Source of the DNA: Anaerolineales bacterium
GTDB taxonomy: Bacteria; Chloroflexota; Anaerolineae; 4572-78; J111
Length of the DNA: 64,000 nucleotides
Assembly: GCA_015075405.1 (NCBI GenBank)
Contig: JABTUK010000003.1
Coordinates: 310,001 to 374,000, forward strand
Direction of reading: 5' to 3'
The notes beneath the pieces were generated by a model. That model was not told where the DNA came from. It was given only the letters and a program-made list of their open reading frames with translations, and did not search any database. Positions 55,601 to 63,562 of the stretch are shown here, piece by piece; positions within the stretch are counted from its first letter, which is position 1, and every line of letters begins with the position of its first letter. The position numbers and the translations under genes are program-made.

Positions 55601-57076
55601 GCGATAATTCGATTCCAGAGCAGTTATTCGCTGCAAAAAGCCGACGGCTTCTTCCCATTCACGATTTTGAATGTGTTGCTTGCCCTGTTCAAAGTAAATT
55701 TCTAGCAAGACCTTTGTTTTCTCAGACGGCTGACGAGACTGGTTTGCCTCACCTGTTGAGTCTTGCCCTTCCAGCGGCTCTAACGGTGGCGGAGAAGGCG
55801 GTGGCAGTAAACCTTTAAACAAATGGGTGCGTTCGGGCTGCAAATACAGAATAGGTAAAATCCTTTCGCTGCCGCCGCTATTGTTTAAGCCCATACGCGC
55901 CCAGGTAACTGCCTCATCGATTGAAAATTCTTCGGCCAAAAACTTGTAGAAACGTTGAGCAAAGGTTATTCCTACTTGCTCGGGGCCGGCAAGCTGCATA
56001 ACAACAACAGCAGGAACACCCGCCTGGGCCAGAAATTGGGCAGCTTGACTCCGTCTCTCTACCCCCCTTGAATTGCTCCAAAATCCAACCGAGGAATAAG
56101 CGTTGATAAACACCAACTGTAAATTGTTGTGGGAAGACCACTTAATTAACATAGTCTTTTGATCCACATTCTCTTGATAAAAAAGCTGCTCCAGGGTGTC
56201 AGGTCCCATAAAGTGAATGATATGGGGTTTGGAGGCATAGATGTGATTGGTCAATTTCTCTACAGTCGCTTCAAATAAAGGTTCTAATTTTATCTTTTTG
56301 TCCTGGCTTAGTCGTTCCAGGGCCTCGGTAATAAAGTGGGCTTCTTCATCTGAAGTTGATAACCCTGGCGAGTCGGCGCTGACCAACAGCAATCGCAGGG
56401 GTATATCAGAGGGTTTGGGGCGCTGTGGCGCTTTTGCAAAATAACGAATGATCGAAGTTTCTTCTTTAAGATAAAGATAACCTGTATCCTTGGAGTTTGA
56501 TGGTGGGTCATCAAAGAAAAATTCCCAGGGTAAGGAAGCCAGAGTCACCGGTTGAATGTCCAATTGAATAAGCAAGTTACGCCCCTGGCTTTGGGCCATG
56601 ATCAAACTTTCTTGATAGTAGCTGCCTATTTTATTGGAAAAAATGGCCTCGAATAGCCGTTTGCCTAGCTCCTCTGGTTTTTGATAATGCCTTTGTTCGG
56701 GCGGTAGGGAAAAGGAGGTATACGCCGGGCCTTGAGGAAAGCTGGCTGTTACTCGATACTGGTGACTGCTAGGATTGGGTTGTTCAATTTTAATGGTAAT
56801 GCCCAGTTGATCTCTTTGATAGCGGTAAGGCTGGCATTGACGATATTGGATAGGATTTTCCTTTTTGGCCCAGGCCAGAAGTGAAGGAAATAACGATTTA
56901 TAATCGGCATGTTCGATAAGACGAGCAATAATAGTTTCTTTGCCAGTGTTTTCAGCCAATTTATCAAAAAATGGACGGAAGTCCGAGTCATCAAAACCTA
57001 GACGACGTAACTCCTCCCCATCAAAGCCATTTCTTAGTAGTTCGCGGATATTCTTTGAGTGATAGCGTTTGCCCAT
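52631..57076 (-). CDS. EAD-like plus CHAT-like (catalytic residues lost) plus long TPR protein
   Basis: 1481 aa. Residues 1-80 look like an effector-associated domain: NIRELLRNGFDGEELRRLGF, then TIIARLIEHADYKSLFPSLL. Residues about 165-420 are a CHAT-type caspase-like fold: LASLPWEFFFDD, PHIIHFMGPD, LVFINAYSSVGF, AQFLAQAGVPAVVVMQ. The usual GHG is GPD (Pro292 for the catalytic His) and NAC is NAY (Tyr327 for the catalytic Cys), so it should not be a protease. Residues about 455-1481 carry some 18 TPR-like repeats of about 55 residues centred on W-x-x-A motifs (EWEEAVGFLQRI, QWDEAVKLLQPL, KWDRAIDALQAI). No membrane helix. It lies between the two propeller genes with short gaps (12 and 50 bp), so a cytoplasmic scaffold of a conflict or stress complex is inferred. 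Confidence 0.82.
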   Translation of the reverse strand: MGKRYHSKNIRELLRNGFDGEELRRLGFDDSDFRPFFDKLAENTGKETIIARLIEHADYKSLFPSLLAWAKKENPIQYRQCQPYRYQRDQLGITIKIEQPNPSSHQYRVTASFPQGPAYTSFSLPPEQRHYQKPEELGKRLFEAIFSNKIGSYYQESLIMAQSQGRNLLIQLDIQPVTLASLPWEFFFDDPPSNSKDTGYLYLKEETSIIRYFAKAPQRPKPSDIPLRLLLVSADSPGLSTSDEEAHFITEALERLSQDKKIKLEPLFEATVEKLTNHIYASKPHIIHFMGPDTLEQLFYQENVDQKTMLIKWSSHNNLQLVFINAYSSVGFWSNSRGVERRSQAAQFLAQAGVPAVVVMQLAGPEQVGITFAQRFYKFLAEEFSIDEAVTWARMGLNNSGGSERILPILYLQPERTHLFKGLLPPPSPPPLEPLEGQDSTGEANQSRQPSEKTKVLLEIYFEQGKQHIQNREWEEAVGFLQRITALESNYRGANELLDTADNFLKQEALQQRQQRCLELLFKQAGEQFDLNQWRIAWDILEFIQATDATFQATQVKQKIQQAREKYQQQVDGEIRRLRTEMLQRQAQQAQEDADWIRTIYILEELRSLTTEEEPEYQSVQDLLDEAYLQKRLQECYALGSEAFEHNDWSAAKSYFGEVYRSDKHYQDVAEKLKIAQDEQDLDDRRDEGLKFLDILNWAEALKSFAPIRSDDLRRIEAVYGRRYAQARLQMENEQWDEAVKLLQPLAKAPVAYRDAGDQLKIAEQQARWANFFKKAQEARQNKKWDRAIDALQAIVDETATDKYFEARQQEAQRLIRVIRKEEDLERWYTKAQNLSSSQHWSEAVDALERVGQIQTELKQTEEILFKYENIQFLLAEAQQQKEWQNLYHQAIQYVNAGNWDEAIEKFGQLPSHYHDVSKQLETVHQERKWRKLYEEAEEAIKLGDFQEAARLLEGVIEVKKDHVAALNNLHKFKRQAILKQHYEEARRYLTENRWQEAIEVLEKLESELKVGEDPLDQAYADTPQLLVEARQQKSLADAYKRAQEAMAHRAWDEAISALQEIQNSGIEYKAASALLQEAQSERAFSQAYEDGRQAYNAERWSDAIAHLTTALTYKRAHSEAEQMIREATRRQAIAQALQDGQRHENEEIWPEAIRVYRRIIDELDPYHTDAINRLGQAQKRQELVELLQQAGQNLENSQWGAAVEALQKAILLAPADIEISKKLDFAKRRSQIAEWYEQALKSLERGRKEYLREELQTAINLFKRVEQDESGYKKTEAEEQTQSAQTEMSLLEDYDLAELLFKAGKWAEATDKFQKINERREQYRNTLSYLRQAQANQVDEKHWLSAEKLLQPSEPTDEELFEAKAELEQIEGDDTSLYLGKAEQKLKEIQSKLEVHLQAYYDDMIKQASDEEWKLALETLGKIHFVVSKISEPKAEFRKAPSKLKEIIESTVGRYRQIKDFETARTTYQFSKRIDEFWSK

Positions 57077-57088
57077 TGTTTTACCCTC

Positions 57089-58651
57089 TCACTTCACCCA
57101 TGAGATATGTTCGGTTTGCCAGCGGGTTTGCTGTGCTTTGGGAATTCCAGCAACTTCGCCATCAAAGCTGCCGGACAAATTTAGAAGTAGTTGCAAATTT
57201 TTGCCGTCTGGCAGAGTCGTCCAGATGGCCCAATTACCGCCTCGGTCCGAAACAAAGCCGATATAGACCCCATCGGGCGACCAGACCGGAGCAGTGTCCC
57301 GCGCTGAGTCGTTGGTTAAACGGGTAATCTGGCGCGTGGCAAGATCTAGCAAGTACAAATCCCACCACCCTTCTCGATCCGAAACGAAAGCTATTTTTGA
57401 ATTATCAATAGAGGGGGCGGGTGCGGTATCCCGGCTGGAGTCCGTTAAAAAGGTTAAGCTGCCATCACGCGGGTTAGCCAAAACCAGGCCCACATTTGTC
57501 CCAGCGCTGCCTTGATAAATAATACGTCCATCACTGAACCAAGCGGGTGTACGGCCATCGCTAAAGCCTTGACGATCACCGGCAAAGGAAACATCCCATT
57601 GGTCTGGCTTGAGATTGTTCACTGCAAAAACTAAATCATCCCCAGTAGCATTCCAAAGAGGGCGAGCAGCTTCAAATAAGTTACTAGGTTTCCACCCTCC
57701 GGTGCCATCTAATTTTTCCGCAATCAATCCCTGTTGATTTAATTGCCAACTGCGATAGACAATAAATTGACCATCGGGGCTAAGATCGGGCTGGCTGGCT
57801 GCTTCAACCTTGCGGATGATTTCGCCTGTTTCCAGGCGTTGGAGGTAAAGATCATAGGTGGCGGTAGTAGCATTAAAGGCCGGGTAAGCAATCAACCCGG
57901 TACGCGCCGGGAGCGTTGGTTCTGTCAGAGGAGCTTGCGCTTTGGTAGGAGTTGGGGTAAGAGAAGGGGAGGGAGACGGGGTGTAGGTTGGTGTAGCGGT
58001 GTCAGGAGTGGGAAGCGTTGGCGTAGCAGTGGGGGCCAGTGTTGGCTTGGGGGCAACGATTACAACAGGGCTGGGGGATGGCTTACCGGTTGCGGTAGAC
58101 GCAAATGTTGCTGTGGATGTAGGGGCGAGAGTAGGGGTAAAATGCGCCGTTGCTGTAGCGGTATTGGTTACAACCAGGGTAATATGGGTCGGAGAGCTTG
58201 CATCGGTAACTACCTCTGTTGGGGGGGGAGGTGTGAGGCTGTTAAACCAAATTCCGGCGGCAATCAAAAGCCCAACTATAGCAAGCGCGATGCCGCCCCA
58301 GAGGTAGGGGAATTTTGAGGGCTGTAATGGTGGAAAAACCTTTTGCTCTTCTTGTTCTTCATCCGGCGATGGAAACTCACCTCCATTATGCAGATCGGAT
58401 ATATCCTCGCTCGGCTCATTCTCCTCTTTTTCTTCTTCAGGCGGCGTGGCTAGATGCCAATTTCCATCGGTTGTTTCTCGTTCCCATTGGCCGGCTGGAC
58501 CTAGGCGCCATTTTTCGCCGTTATACTCTAATTGAAGTTCTTGAATCTGTTGATCAAATATGTCCCAATTGGGACTGTTGCTACCTTCTCCGTACTCGTT
58601 TTTTAATTCCTGGTACCTTGCTTCCATTTCCTTGAATGGTGATTGTGGCAT
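57089..58651 (-). CDS. Membrane helix - Thr/Pro stalk - TolB-like propeller protein (first gene of the module)
   Basis: 520 aa. The cytoplasmic N-terminus (MEARYQELKNEYGEG, then NGEKWRLGPAGQWERETTDG) is short and charged with a poly-acidic stretch. One membrane helix (YLWGGIALAIVGLLIAAGIWF) and a 110-residue Thr/Pro stalk lead to a propeller with blades SPDGQFIVYRSW, APVWSPDGVYIGFVSDRGGNWAIW and a final QTEHISWVK. The C-terminal half is paralogous to the propeller of the third gene (NWAVW, ERMSWAP). GAGGAGAGG precedes the ATG. Probably senses something outside the cell and passes the signal to the EAD-CHAT-TPR protein (inference). Confidence 0.87.
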   Translation of the reverse strand: MPQSPFKEMEARYQELKNEYGEGSNSPNWDIFDQQIQELQLEYNGEKWRLGPAGQWERETTDGNWHLATPPEEEKEENEPSEDISDLHNGGEFPSPDEEQEEQKVFPPLQPSKFPYLWGGIALAIVGLLIAAGIWFNSLTPPPPTEVVTDASSPTHITLVVTNTATATAHFTPTLAPTSTATFASTATGKPSPSPVVIVAPKPTLAPTATPTLPTPDTATPTYTPSPSPSLTPTPTKAQAPLTEPTLPARTGLIAYPAFNATTATYDLYLQRLETGEIIRKVEAASQPDLSPDGQFIVYRSWQLNQQGLIAEKLDGTGGWKPSNLFEAARPLWNATGDDLVFAVNNLKPDQWDVSFAGDRQGFSDGRTPAWFSDGRIIYQGSAGTNVGLVLANPRDGSLTFLTDSSRDTAPAPSIDNSKIAFVSDREGWWDLYLLDLATRQITRLTNDSARDTAPVWSPDGVYIGFVSDRGGNWAIWTTLPDGKNLQLLLNLSGSFDGEVAGIPKAQQTRWQTEHISWVK

Positions 58652-59052
58652 AACATCCTCTCCTCAAGTTTCTGGTGGATTTTGATTTGGCAGCGTAAAA
58701 AGTTAATAAGCGATATATCCTCTGTGATAGAGAATAAATTTCTAGTAGCTACTCACCGCACCCTGAGTAGCTCTGAGCGAAGCGAGGATTGTATCGAAGG
58801 GTGCTATTTGGTGAGTAGTTACCAATATTTTGTCTCTTGGCTTAAAAACAAGAATACCATAATAATCATCCCTACGTCTAGTGATAAATATCACATTTTA
58901 TTGAAAGGGTAAGAATAATTCTCTCATCTGTCCACAAGAAAATTATAACATAAAATCACATCTGTAACATTTCAGTTTTTATTCGAATTATTCGGTTTGC
59001 AACAATTTTGAATCAAAGAAGAGATTTTGGGAGGAAATGATAAAGAAGAGGA
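58652..59052. other. Upstream region of the propeller/CHAT module
   Basis: AT-rich, no gene supported; one open frame (58643-58912, +) reads through a REP element and is rejected. The REP-like element (CCTGAGTAG...CGAAGCGAG...TATCGAAGGGTG) lies at 58759-58803. Weak promoter-like AT-rich DNA at 58905-59010 could serve the - strand module. Confidence 0.5.
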
Positions 59053-61200
59053 TTAGTGATTGGTGGCGAATAGCCGCTTTACTTCATTCCTCAATGTTTC
59101 TAATGCAGTCTGCGCCTCGGCCACCTTCTCCTCCCCCGGCGCTTCGGGGCGATAGGCCGCCACCTCGGCGGCTTGGGTCAACTGGCTCAAGGCCGGTAAA
59201 CGCCCTACGGTTTGAGCATACTCGCTCAACGTTTCCCACGTTTCCCTTTTACGATACCTACGGCGGGTCAAAATCGCTGCACCCTGCTCGTATAGGGCCA
59301 GAATCAGGCGGCGGGTCGGGTCGGTGGCTTGGTCATGGGTAGCGGGCTGGGCAAAGGCCGGCCTGAGCCGCCGGTACACGTAGAGGACCAGCAAACTCAA
59401 CCCTACCAGCACAGTCGAAGCGACCAGGAAAGGGACCATAAAGGCCAGGCCGGCCGCTCCCCCGGAAACGAGGTTGGCGATGGGCAGGTCAAAACCAAAC
59501 ACCTGGCTGCCGGAGAAGAGCCAGGCTTGCACCGGGGTCGGGTAGGGTTGCGGCGTCCAGCCCGGCGTCGGGTCGAAGGGGACCCAGCCGTGCTCAGGGA
59601 AATAAACCTCGGCCCAGGAGTGGGCGTGGTTGAGCCTGACCTCGTAGTAGCCGGTCAGCGGGTTGTAATCGCCAGAACCGTAACCCGCAACCAGCCGGGC
59701 CGGGATACCCAGGGTGCGGGCCATGACCACCAGGGCGGTAGCATACTGCTCGCACACCCCTTCCTGATCCTCGAACAAAAAGGTGTCCACCACCTCCGCG
59801 CCGGGCGGATGGGGTGGGGGAAAGTAGTTGTAGGGGTAATTCGACAGTAGGTGCTCGGTCAGGGTCATAATCTTGTCGTAATTGTTGGCCTGGGCAGCGG
59901 TCAGTGTTTGCGCCAGATTTCTGACTCGTGTGGAAATGTTGGGCGGCAGTTGCAGGTAGCGCTGGGCAATAGCGGACGGATAGAGGGTCGAAGCCTGCCG
60001 AAGTTGGGCCGGGTCAAAATTGGGCCGGTAAGAAACCACGCTGTAGGTCATCCCGGTTTTGAGCGTTTCCGGCAAACGCAGACCGTCGCCGCTGTCACGC
60101 GAAATACTTTCGGCAACGATAAAAATCTCAGCCGGGCGGTAGGCGGCAAAAATCAAATTGGGCTGGTCTTTGGCGATGGTAAAGGATTGGACAATTTGCT
60201 GCTCACCCTGAACGGGGCCGGCGGTGGCTGGCGAGCCAAGCGGCGGCGTTAGCTCAAAGTAGACCCGGCGGCGGCGGGGAACCGGCGTCAAGGTAGGGTC
60301 GCTCTGGCTCCAGCTTTCGCCCGTGTAAAAATCGTAGCTGTGGCTGCGCCAATAGCTACGGCTGGGGCTGCGGACATACATCACGATTTCGTTGCTAAGG
60401 CCGCCGCGATAGCGCAAATCCAGGTTGGTATCAAAACCGTAGAAATAATCGCTGGCGCCATCGCTCCAGCCGTTGATTTGCACCAGCGGCACACCGGGGT
60501 TGATGATCTGCGCTTTGACCCCACCCCGCAAGGGGACATTAATCGTAAAAGGCGGAACCAGCGGTCGCCCGGCAAAGCGGGGGGTAAACAGAAATGCGGT
60601 AAAGATAGCGCACAACGTCGCCAGGCCAAAAGCGACGCCAAAAAGCAGCGGGCCGCGCCGGTGAGATGAAAGCGGGACGGCAGCAGCCAACGGATGCAGT
60701 TTGGCCCCTTTCAGACCGTCCTCTTTTTCGGCCACAAAAAAGGCGGCCAGGACAAAACCGGCGAAAATGAGCAGGTATAGGCCCAATTCGGCGGTGCGGC
60801 TTAGCGAGGCGGCAATATACAAATTAGCCAGGCTGTGGATCAGGGTATTGAACAGGCTGCGGCGGTAGCGCAGGTCGAAGCTGGTGATGGCCTGGGCAAA
60901 AATAGCAAACTGCGCCTGGGGCAGGGTGGCCCCGCCGGCCAGCCCGGCGCACATCCAGGCCAGGGCCAGGTGGATGGCCACAAACATGATCGCCCGCACG
61001 ATCCGGCTGGGCCGCTCCACAAAATAATAGCTGTAGGCGTGCCCGGTGCAGATGCCCAGCGCCGCCACCACCACCTGCGGCCAGAGATTGCCCACCCGCG
61101 CGACAGCCAGTAGCGGGACCAGCATGGCCGCCAGGATCAGGTAGCGCAGGGTGCGCGAGCGTTCCGGTTCTTTTTTGGGTTTCGGATGGCGTTGCAACAT
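59053..61200 (-). CDS. Transglutaminase-like membrane protein
   Basis: 715 aa. Five to six N-terminal membrane helices (from LRYLILAAMLVPLLAVARV to about residue 225), an extracytoplasmic DUF3488-like region, then a transglutaminase core with Cys483 (EGVCEQYATALVV), His527 (NHAHSWAEVY) and Asp543 (VPFDPTPG), a complete triad. A further helix near 590-615 and a C-terminal cytoplasmic tail with DUF4129-like features (RLILALYEQGAAILTRRRYRKRETWETLSEYA) close the protein. This kind of gene normally travels with MoxR and DUF58. Crosslinking or proteolysis of surface proteins is presumed. Confidence 0.92.
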   Translation of the reverse strand: MLQRHPKPKKEPERSRTLRYLILAAMLVPLLAVARVGNLWPQVVVAALGICTGHAYSYYFVERPSRIVRAIMFVAIHLALAWMCAGLAGGATLPQAQFAIFAQAITSFDLRYRRSLFNTLIHSLANLYIAASLSRTAELGLYLLIFAGFVLAAFFVAEKEDGLKGAKLHPLAAAVPLSSHRRGPLLFGVAFGLATLCAIFTAFLFTPRFAGRPLVPPFTINVPLRGGVKAQIINPGVPLVQINGWSDGASDYFYGFDTNLDLRYRGGLSNEIVMYVRSPSRSYWRSHSYDFYTGESWSQSDPTLTPVPRRRRVYFELTPPLGSPATAGPVQGEQQIVQSFTIAKDQPNLIFAAYRPAEIFIVAESISRDSGDGLRLPETLKTGMTYSVVSYRPNFDPAQLRQASTLYPSAIAQRYLQLPPNISTRVRNLAQTLTAAQANNYDKIMTLTEHLLSNYPYNYFPPPHPPGAEVVDTFLFEDQEGVCEQYATALVVMARTLGIPARLVAGYGSGDYNPLTGYYEVRLNHAHSWAEVYFPEHGWVPFDPTPGWTPQPYPTPVQAWLFSGSQVFGFDLPIANLVSGGAAGLAFMVPFLVASTVLVGLSLLVLYVYRRLRPAFAQPATHDQATDPTRRLILALYEQGAAILTRRRYRKRETWETLSEYAQTVGRLPALSQLTQAAEVAAYRPEAPGEEKVAEAQTALETLRNEVKRLFATNH

Positions 61201-61363
61201 AAGTTTTATCTGGAGTCCAAAGCTTTGGACTCTTTTTATGATAGGACTACGCAGTTGGTATTGAAAATGGCGTAGTTCAGAGCAGAATCTACAGAATTTA
61301 GGAGTTTTTATTCTTTCATTCTGAAAATTCTGCTCTTTATCTTGGTCAACTATGTAAGTCCCG

Positions 61364-62581
61364 TTATAAATTTGTCACTACTTCTACCCAATTGTGCGGA
61401 CTCACACTCTTAACCATTAACCCTGGCTGTTTCAATGCCGACGCTGGCGGCGGCAGAACGCCATCCGGGGTGATAAAAACCGCCAGGGTTTGTCGGCCCG
61501 GTTGAGCCAATGCTGCCAGCGCCCTGATAATGGTTTCGTGGGGACGGCTGATCAAGACTACTACAAAGGTGGACGCGGGCAGGCGGTTGAGTACCTGAGC
61601 CAGCGGCTCGTGCCCATCATTCTGCGTTTTGGCCAGGTAATTGAGCAGGCCCCACCAGCCCAGCGGCATGGCCGGGGGTGTCCACTTGGGGCTGGACCCC
61701 ACCAGCCGCAGCGGAATATTTTTTTGAGTGGCGTAATAGCCAAAACTGGCCGCCAGCCGGATGGCCGTTTCAAAGGTGGAAAATTTGCCGGCCCCAATCG
61801 AAAGGTCGGTCTGTAAATCCAGCACCACGGTAAAGGCTTGCTGCTCGTCGTCGCTAAATTCCTTGACCACCAACTGGCCGGTGCGAGCGGTGCTGCGCCA
61901 ATGAATCTGCCGCAGCGAGTCGCCGGTGCGGTACTCCCGCGTGCCAATCACCTGGCTGCCCCGGCCCACCCGCAGCGCCGCTTGCTCGGCTAACTCTCTT
62001 TTTTCAAAGAGGCGCAGGCGTTTGAGCGGGTGATAGGCTGGATAAATCAAAATTTCTCCGGGAGCCGCCACCGTATTTTGGGTGTGAAACAGGCCAAACG
62101 GCCCCTTCGACTCCAACCGCAGCGGGCCAAACGAGTACACCCCCCGCCGGTCGCATGTCGTCCTGTAGGTCAAACTGTTAGTTTGACCCCTAAACAAAGT
62201 AGAAACGAAAAACGGCTGGACTACATCCTCCGCCGCAGCAAAGGAGCACTGTTCTAACCCGCCGACCAGCAGCGCCGGCCGCAGCCCCGTCTGCTGAAAG
62301 CACAGGCTGATTTCGATGGGGTCGTCTTCATGAAAGGTGGGTAGGGTCAGCTCAAACTCGTCAGTTTGTGACTCTGGCTCAGTCGGGTCGGCTGACACCG
62401 GGCGCAATTCGCGGCTGGCCCGGATGCCGGTCAGCATGCCCCAGGAATAGATAGCCGCCACAATCAGCAGGCCGATAATGCCGTCTGTGATAATGTAAAT
62501 CCACCCGACCTGGGTTTGGTTGGCTAAAAAATAAAGGATTGCGCTTAAGATGAAGAGCGCCCAGGCGCGTCGAGTAGGCAT
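61364..62581 (-). CDS. DUF58 membrane protein of the transglutaminase cluster
   Basis: 405 aa. Two N-terminal helices (ALFILSAILYFLANQTQ and YIITDGIIGLLIVAAIYSW), a beta-rich region (DDPIEISLCFQ), and the DUF58 signature REYRTGDSLRQIHWRSTARTG followed by a VWA-like part (VVLDLQTD). Differs from the first DUF58 gene in being longer and membrane-anchored, the usual form next to transglutaminases. It lies 163 bp upstream of the transglutaminase gene; that gap shows no gene. Confidence 0.92.
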   Translation of the reverse strand: MPTRRAWALFILSAILYFLANQTQVGWIYIITDGIIGLLIVAAIYSWGMLTGIRASRELRPVSADPTEPESQTDEFELTLPTFHEDDPIEISLCFQQTGLRPALLVGGLEQCSFAAAEDVVQPFFVSTLFRGQTNSLTYRTTCDRRGVYSFGPLRLESKGPFGLFHTQNTVAAPGEILIYPAYHPLKRLRLFEKRELAEQAALRVGRGSQVIGTREYRTGDSLRQIHWRSTARTGQLVVKEFSDDEQQAFTVVLDLQTDLSIGAGKFSTFETAIRLAASFGYYATQKNIPLRLVGSSPKWTPPAMPLGWWGLLNYLAKTQNDGHEPLAQVLNRLPASTFVVVLISRPHETIIRALAALAQPGRQTLAVFITPDGVLPPPASALKQPGLMVKSVSPHNWVEVVTNL

Positions 62582-62628
62582 TATGTGTACTTCATTGAGG
62601 AGATGAGCCTGACTTACAGCCTATTCCG

Positions 62629-62727
62629 CTCGGCGATGAACTCGCCGAGCTAGTGAGCAGCGCCTCGTGAACGAGGCTAGCCGGATTAATCCGGCGCTGT
62701 TTCCTAGCCCGGAAATTCATTTCCGGG
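62629..62727. repeat. Four perfect short hairpins in a row
   Basis: CTCGGCGA/TCGCCGAG (62629-62649), GCCTCGT/ACGAGGC (62662-62677), GCCGGAT/ATCCGGC (62680-62695) and CCCGGAAA/TTTCCGGG (62708-62727), with loops of 2-5 bases. They lie upstream of the DUF58 gene and downstream of the REC-HEAT gene. Sequences of the four stems differ. They may end the upstream transcript or lie in the 5' leader of the DUF58 mRNA. Confidence 0.9.
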
Positions 62728-62792
62728 CGGTTTGGTTTGAAAATTTGCGCCAAATACAGATGTACACTCGTAGGCATTTAGCATTCGTCGGG

Positions 62793-63557
62793 TTACTGCT
62801 GCTTTGAGATTGCTTTGATGTGATCAATTGCCCATTTAGCATGCCAGGCAAGACTGACATCGTTGCTCCATTGTGATATGGGCAAATCTTGCTGTTCTGC
62901 CAGGAGGTCCGGGGGAATTTTATCAATGAGCTTTCGAAGCGGTGCAATAGCTTGAGCAACTCTGTACTGCCTCAATACTTGTACTGCTGCCATAAGTACT
63001 AAAAAATCTTCATCTCCCAATCTTTCAATCACTGCTTCAACTACCTTTGGTGTATTCATTGCCAAATTCCAGATAGCTGATCGTCTTGTAAGAGGGTCAC
63101 AGTCCTGCAAAGCAGCAAGCCGCTCTTCAATTGAAGGTTTAGAAAAATTCTTCCAGTATGCTATCTCGGCTGGGGTGGGGAGTCGTTTGTCACTTTTCTT
63201 AAGAACTTTTGCGATTGTTTTAGGCAATTCGTCAACATCAATTGGTTTTTGAAGATGGGCACTTATTTTCTTTGGAAATGATATTTCTTCACAATTGTGA
63301 TACCCTCGTGCAGAAAGGAGAATGACTGGAGTCTGACTAAAAGTATCTCCCGCTTCCATCATCTCGCAAAAATCCCAACCATTAATGTGGGGCAATCTCA
63401 GATCAATAATGAGTAAATCAACTGGCTTTCTGCCTAAAATTGCCCAAGCTTCACAGCTATCAGTAGTGAATAAATGTTCATAACCATTTAATTTAAAGAT
63501 CAGATCGCACAGAAATAGATTTTCAAAGAAATCATCAACCGTTAAGATGCAGGTCAT
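62793..63557 (-). CDS. Response-regulator receiver domain fused to HEAT-like repeats
   Basis: 254 aa. Receiver domain residues 1-120: acidic pair Asp8-Asp9 (TVDDFF), phosphorylated Asp52 (LLIIDLRLP), Ser82 (LLSARGY) and Lys104 (LQKPIDV), all conserved. Residues 145-250 are helical repeats of HEAT type (DPLTRRSAIWNLAMNTPKVVEAVIERLGDEDFLVLMAAVQVL). No DNA-binding or enzymatic output domain is seen, so signal output is by protein contact. It sits between a MoxR gene and a DUF58 gene, 5 bp after the MoxR stop. Its base composition is more AT-rich than its neighbours, suggesting later insertion. No histidine kinase is in view. Confidence 0.88.
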   Translation of the reverse strand: MTCILTVDDFFENLFLCDLIFKLNGYEHLFTTDSCEAWAILGRKPVDLLIIDLRLPHINGWDFCEMMEAGDTFSQTPVILLSARGYHNCEEISFPKKISAHLQKPIDVDELPKTIAKVLKKSDKRLPTPAEIAYWKNFSKPSIEERLAALQDCDPLTRRSAIWNLAMNTPKVVEAVIERLGDEDFLVLMAAVQVLRQYRVAQAIAPLRKLIDKIPPDLLAEQQDLPISQWSNDVSLAWHAKWAIDHIKAISKQQ

Positions 63558-63562
63558 TGCGA

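Noticed and set aside
58643-58912. 89-codon + frame upstream of the CHAT module
   Set aside because: It runs through a REP-like repeat, has no recognisable domain and lies divergent to the module without a ribosome site.
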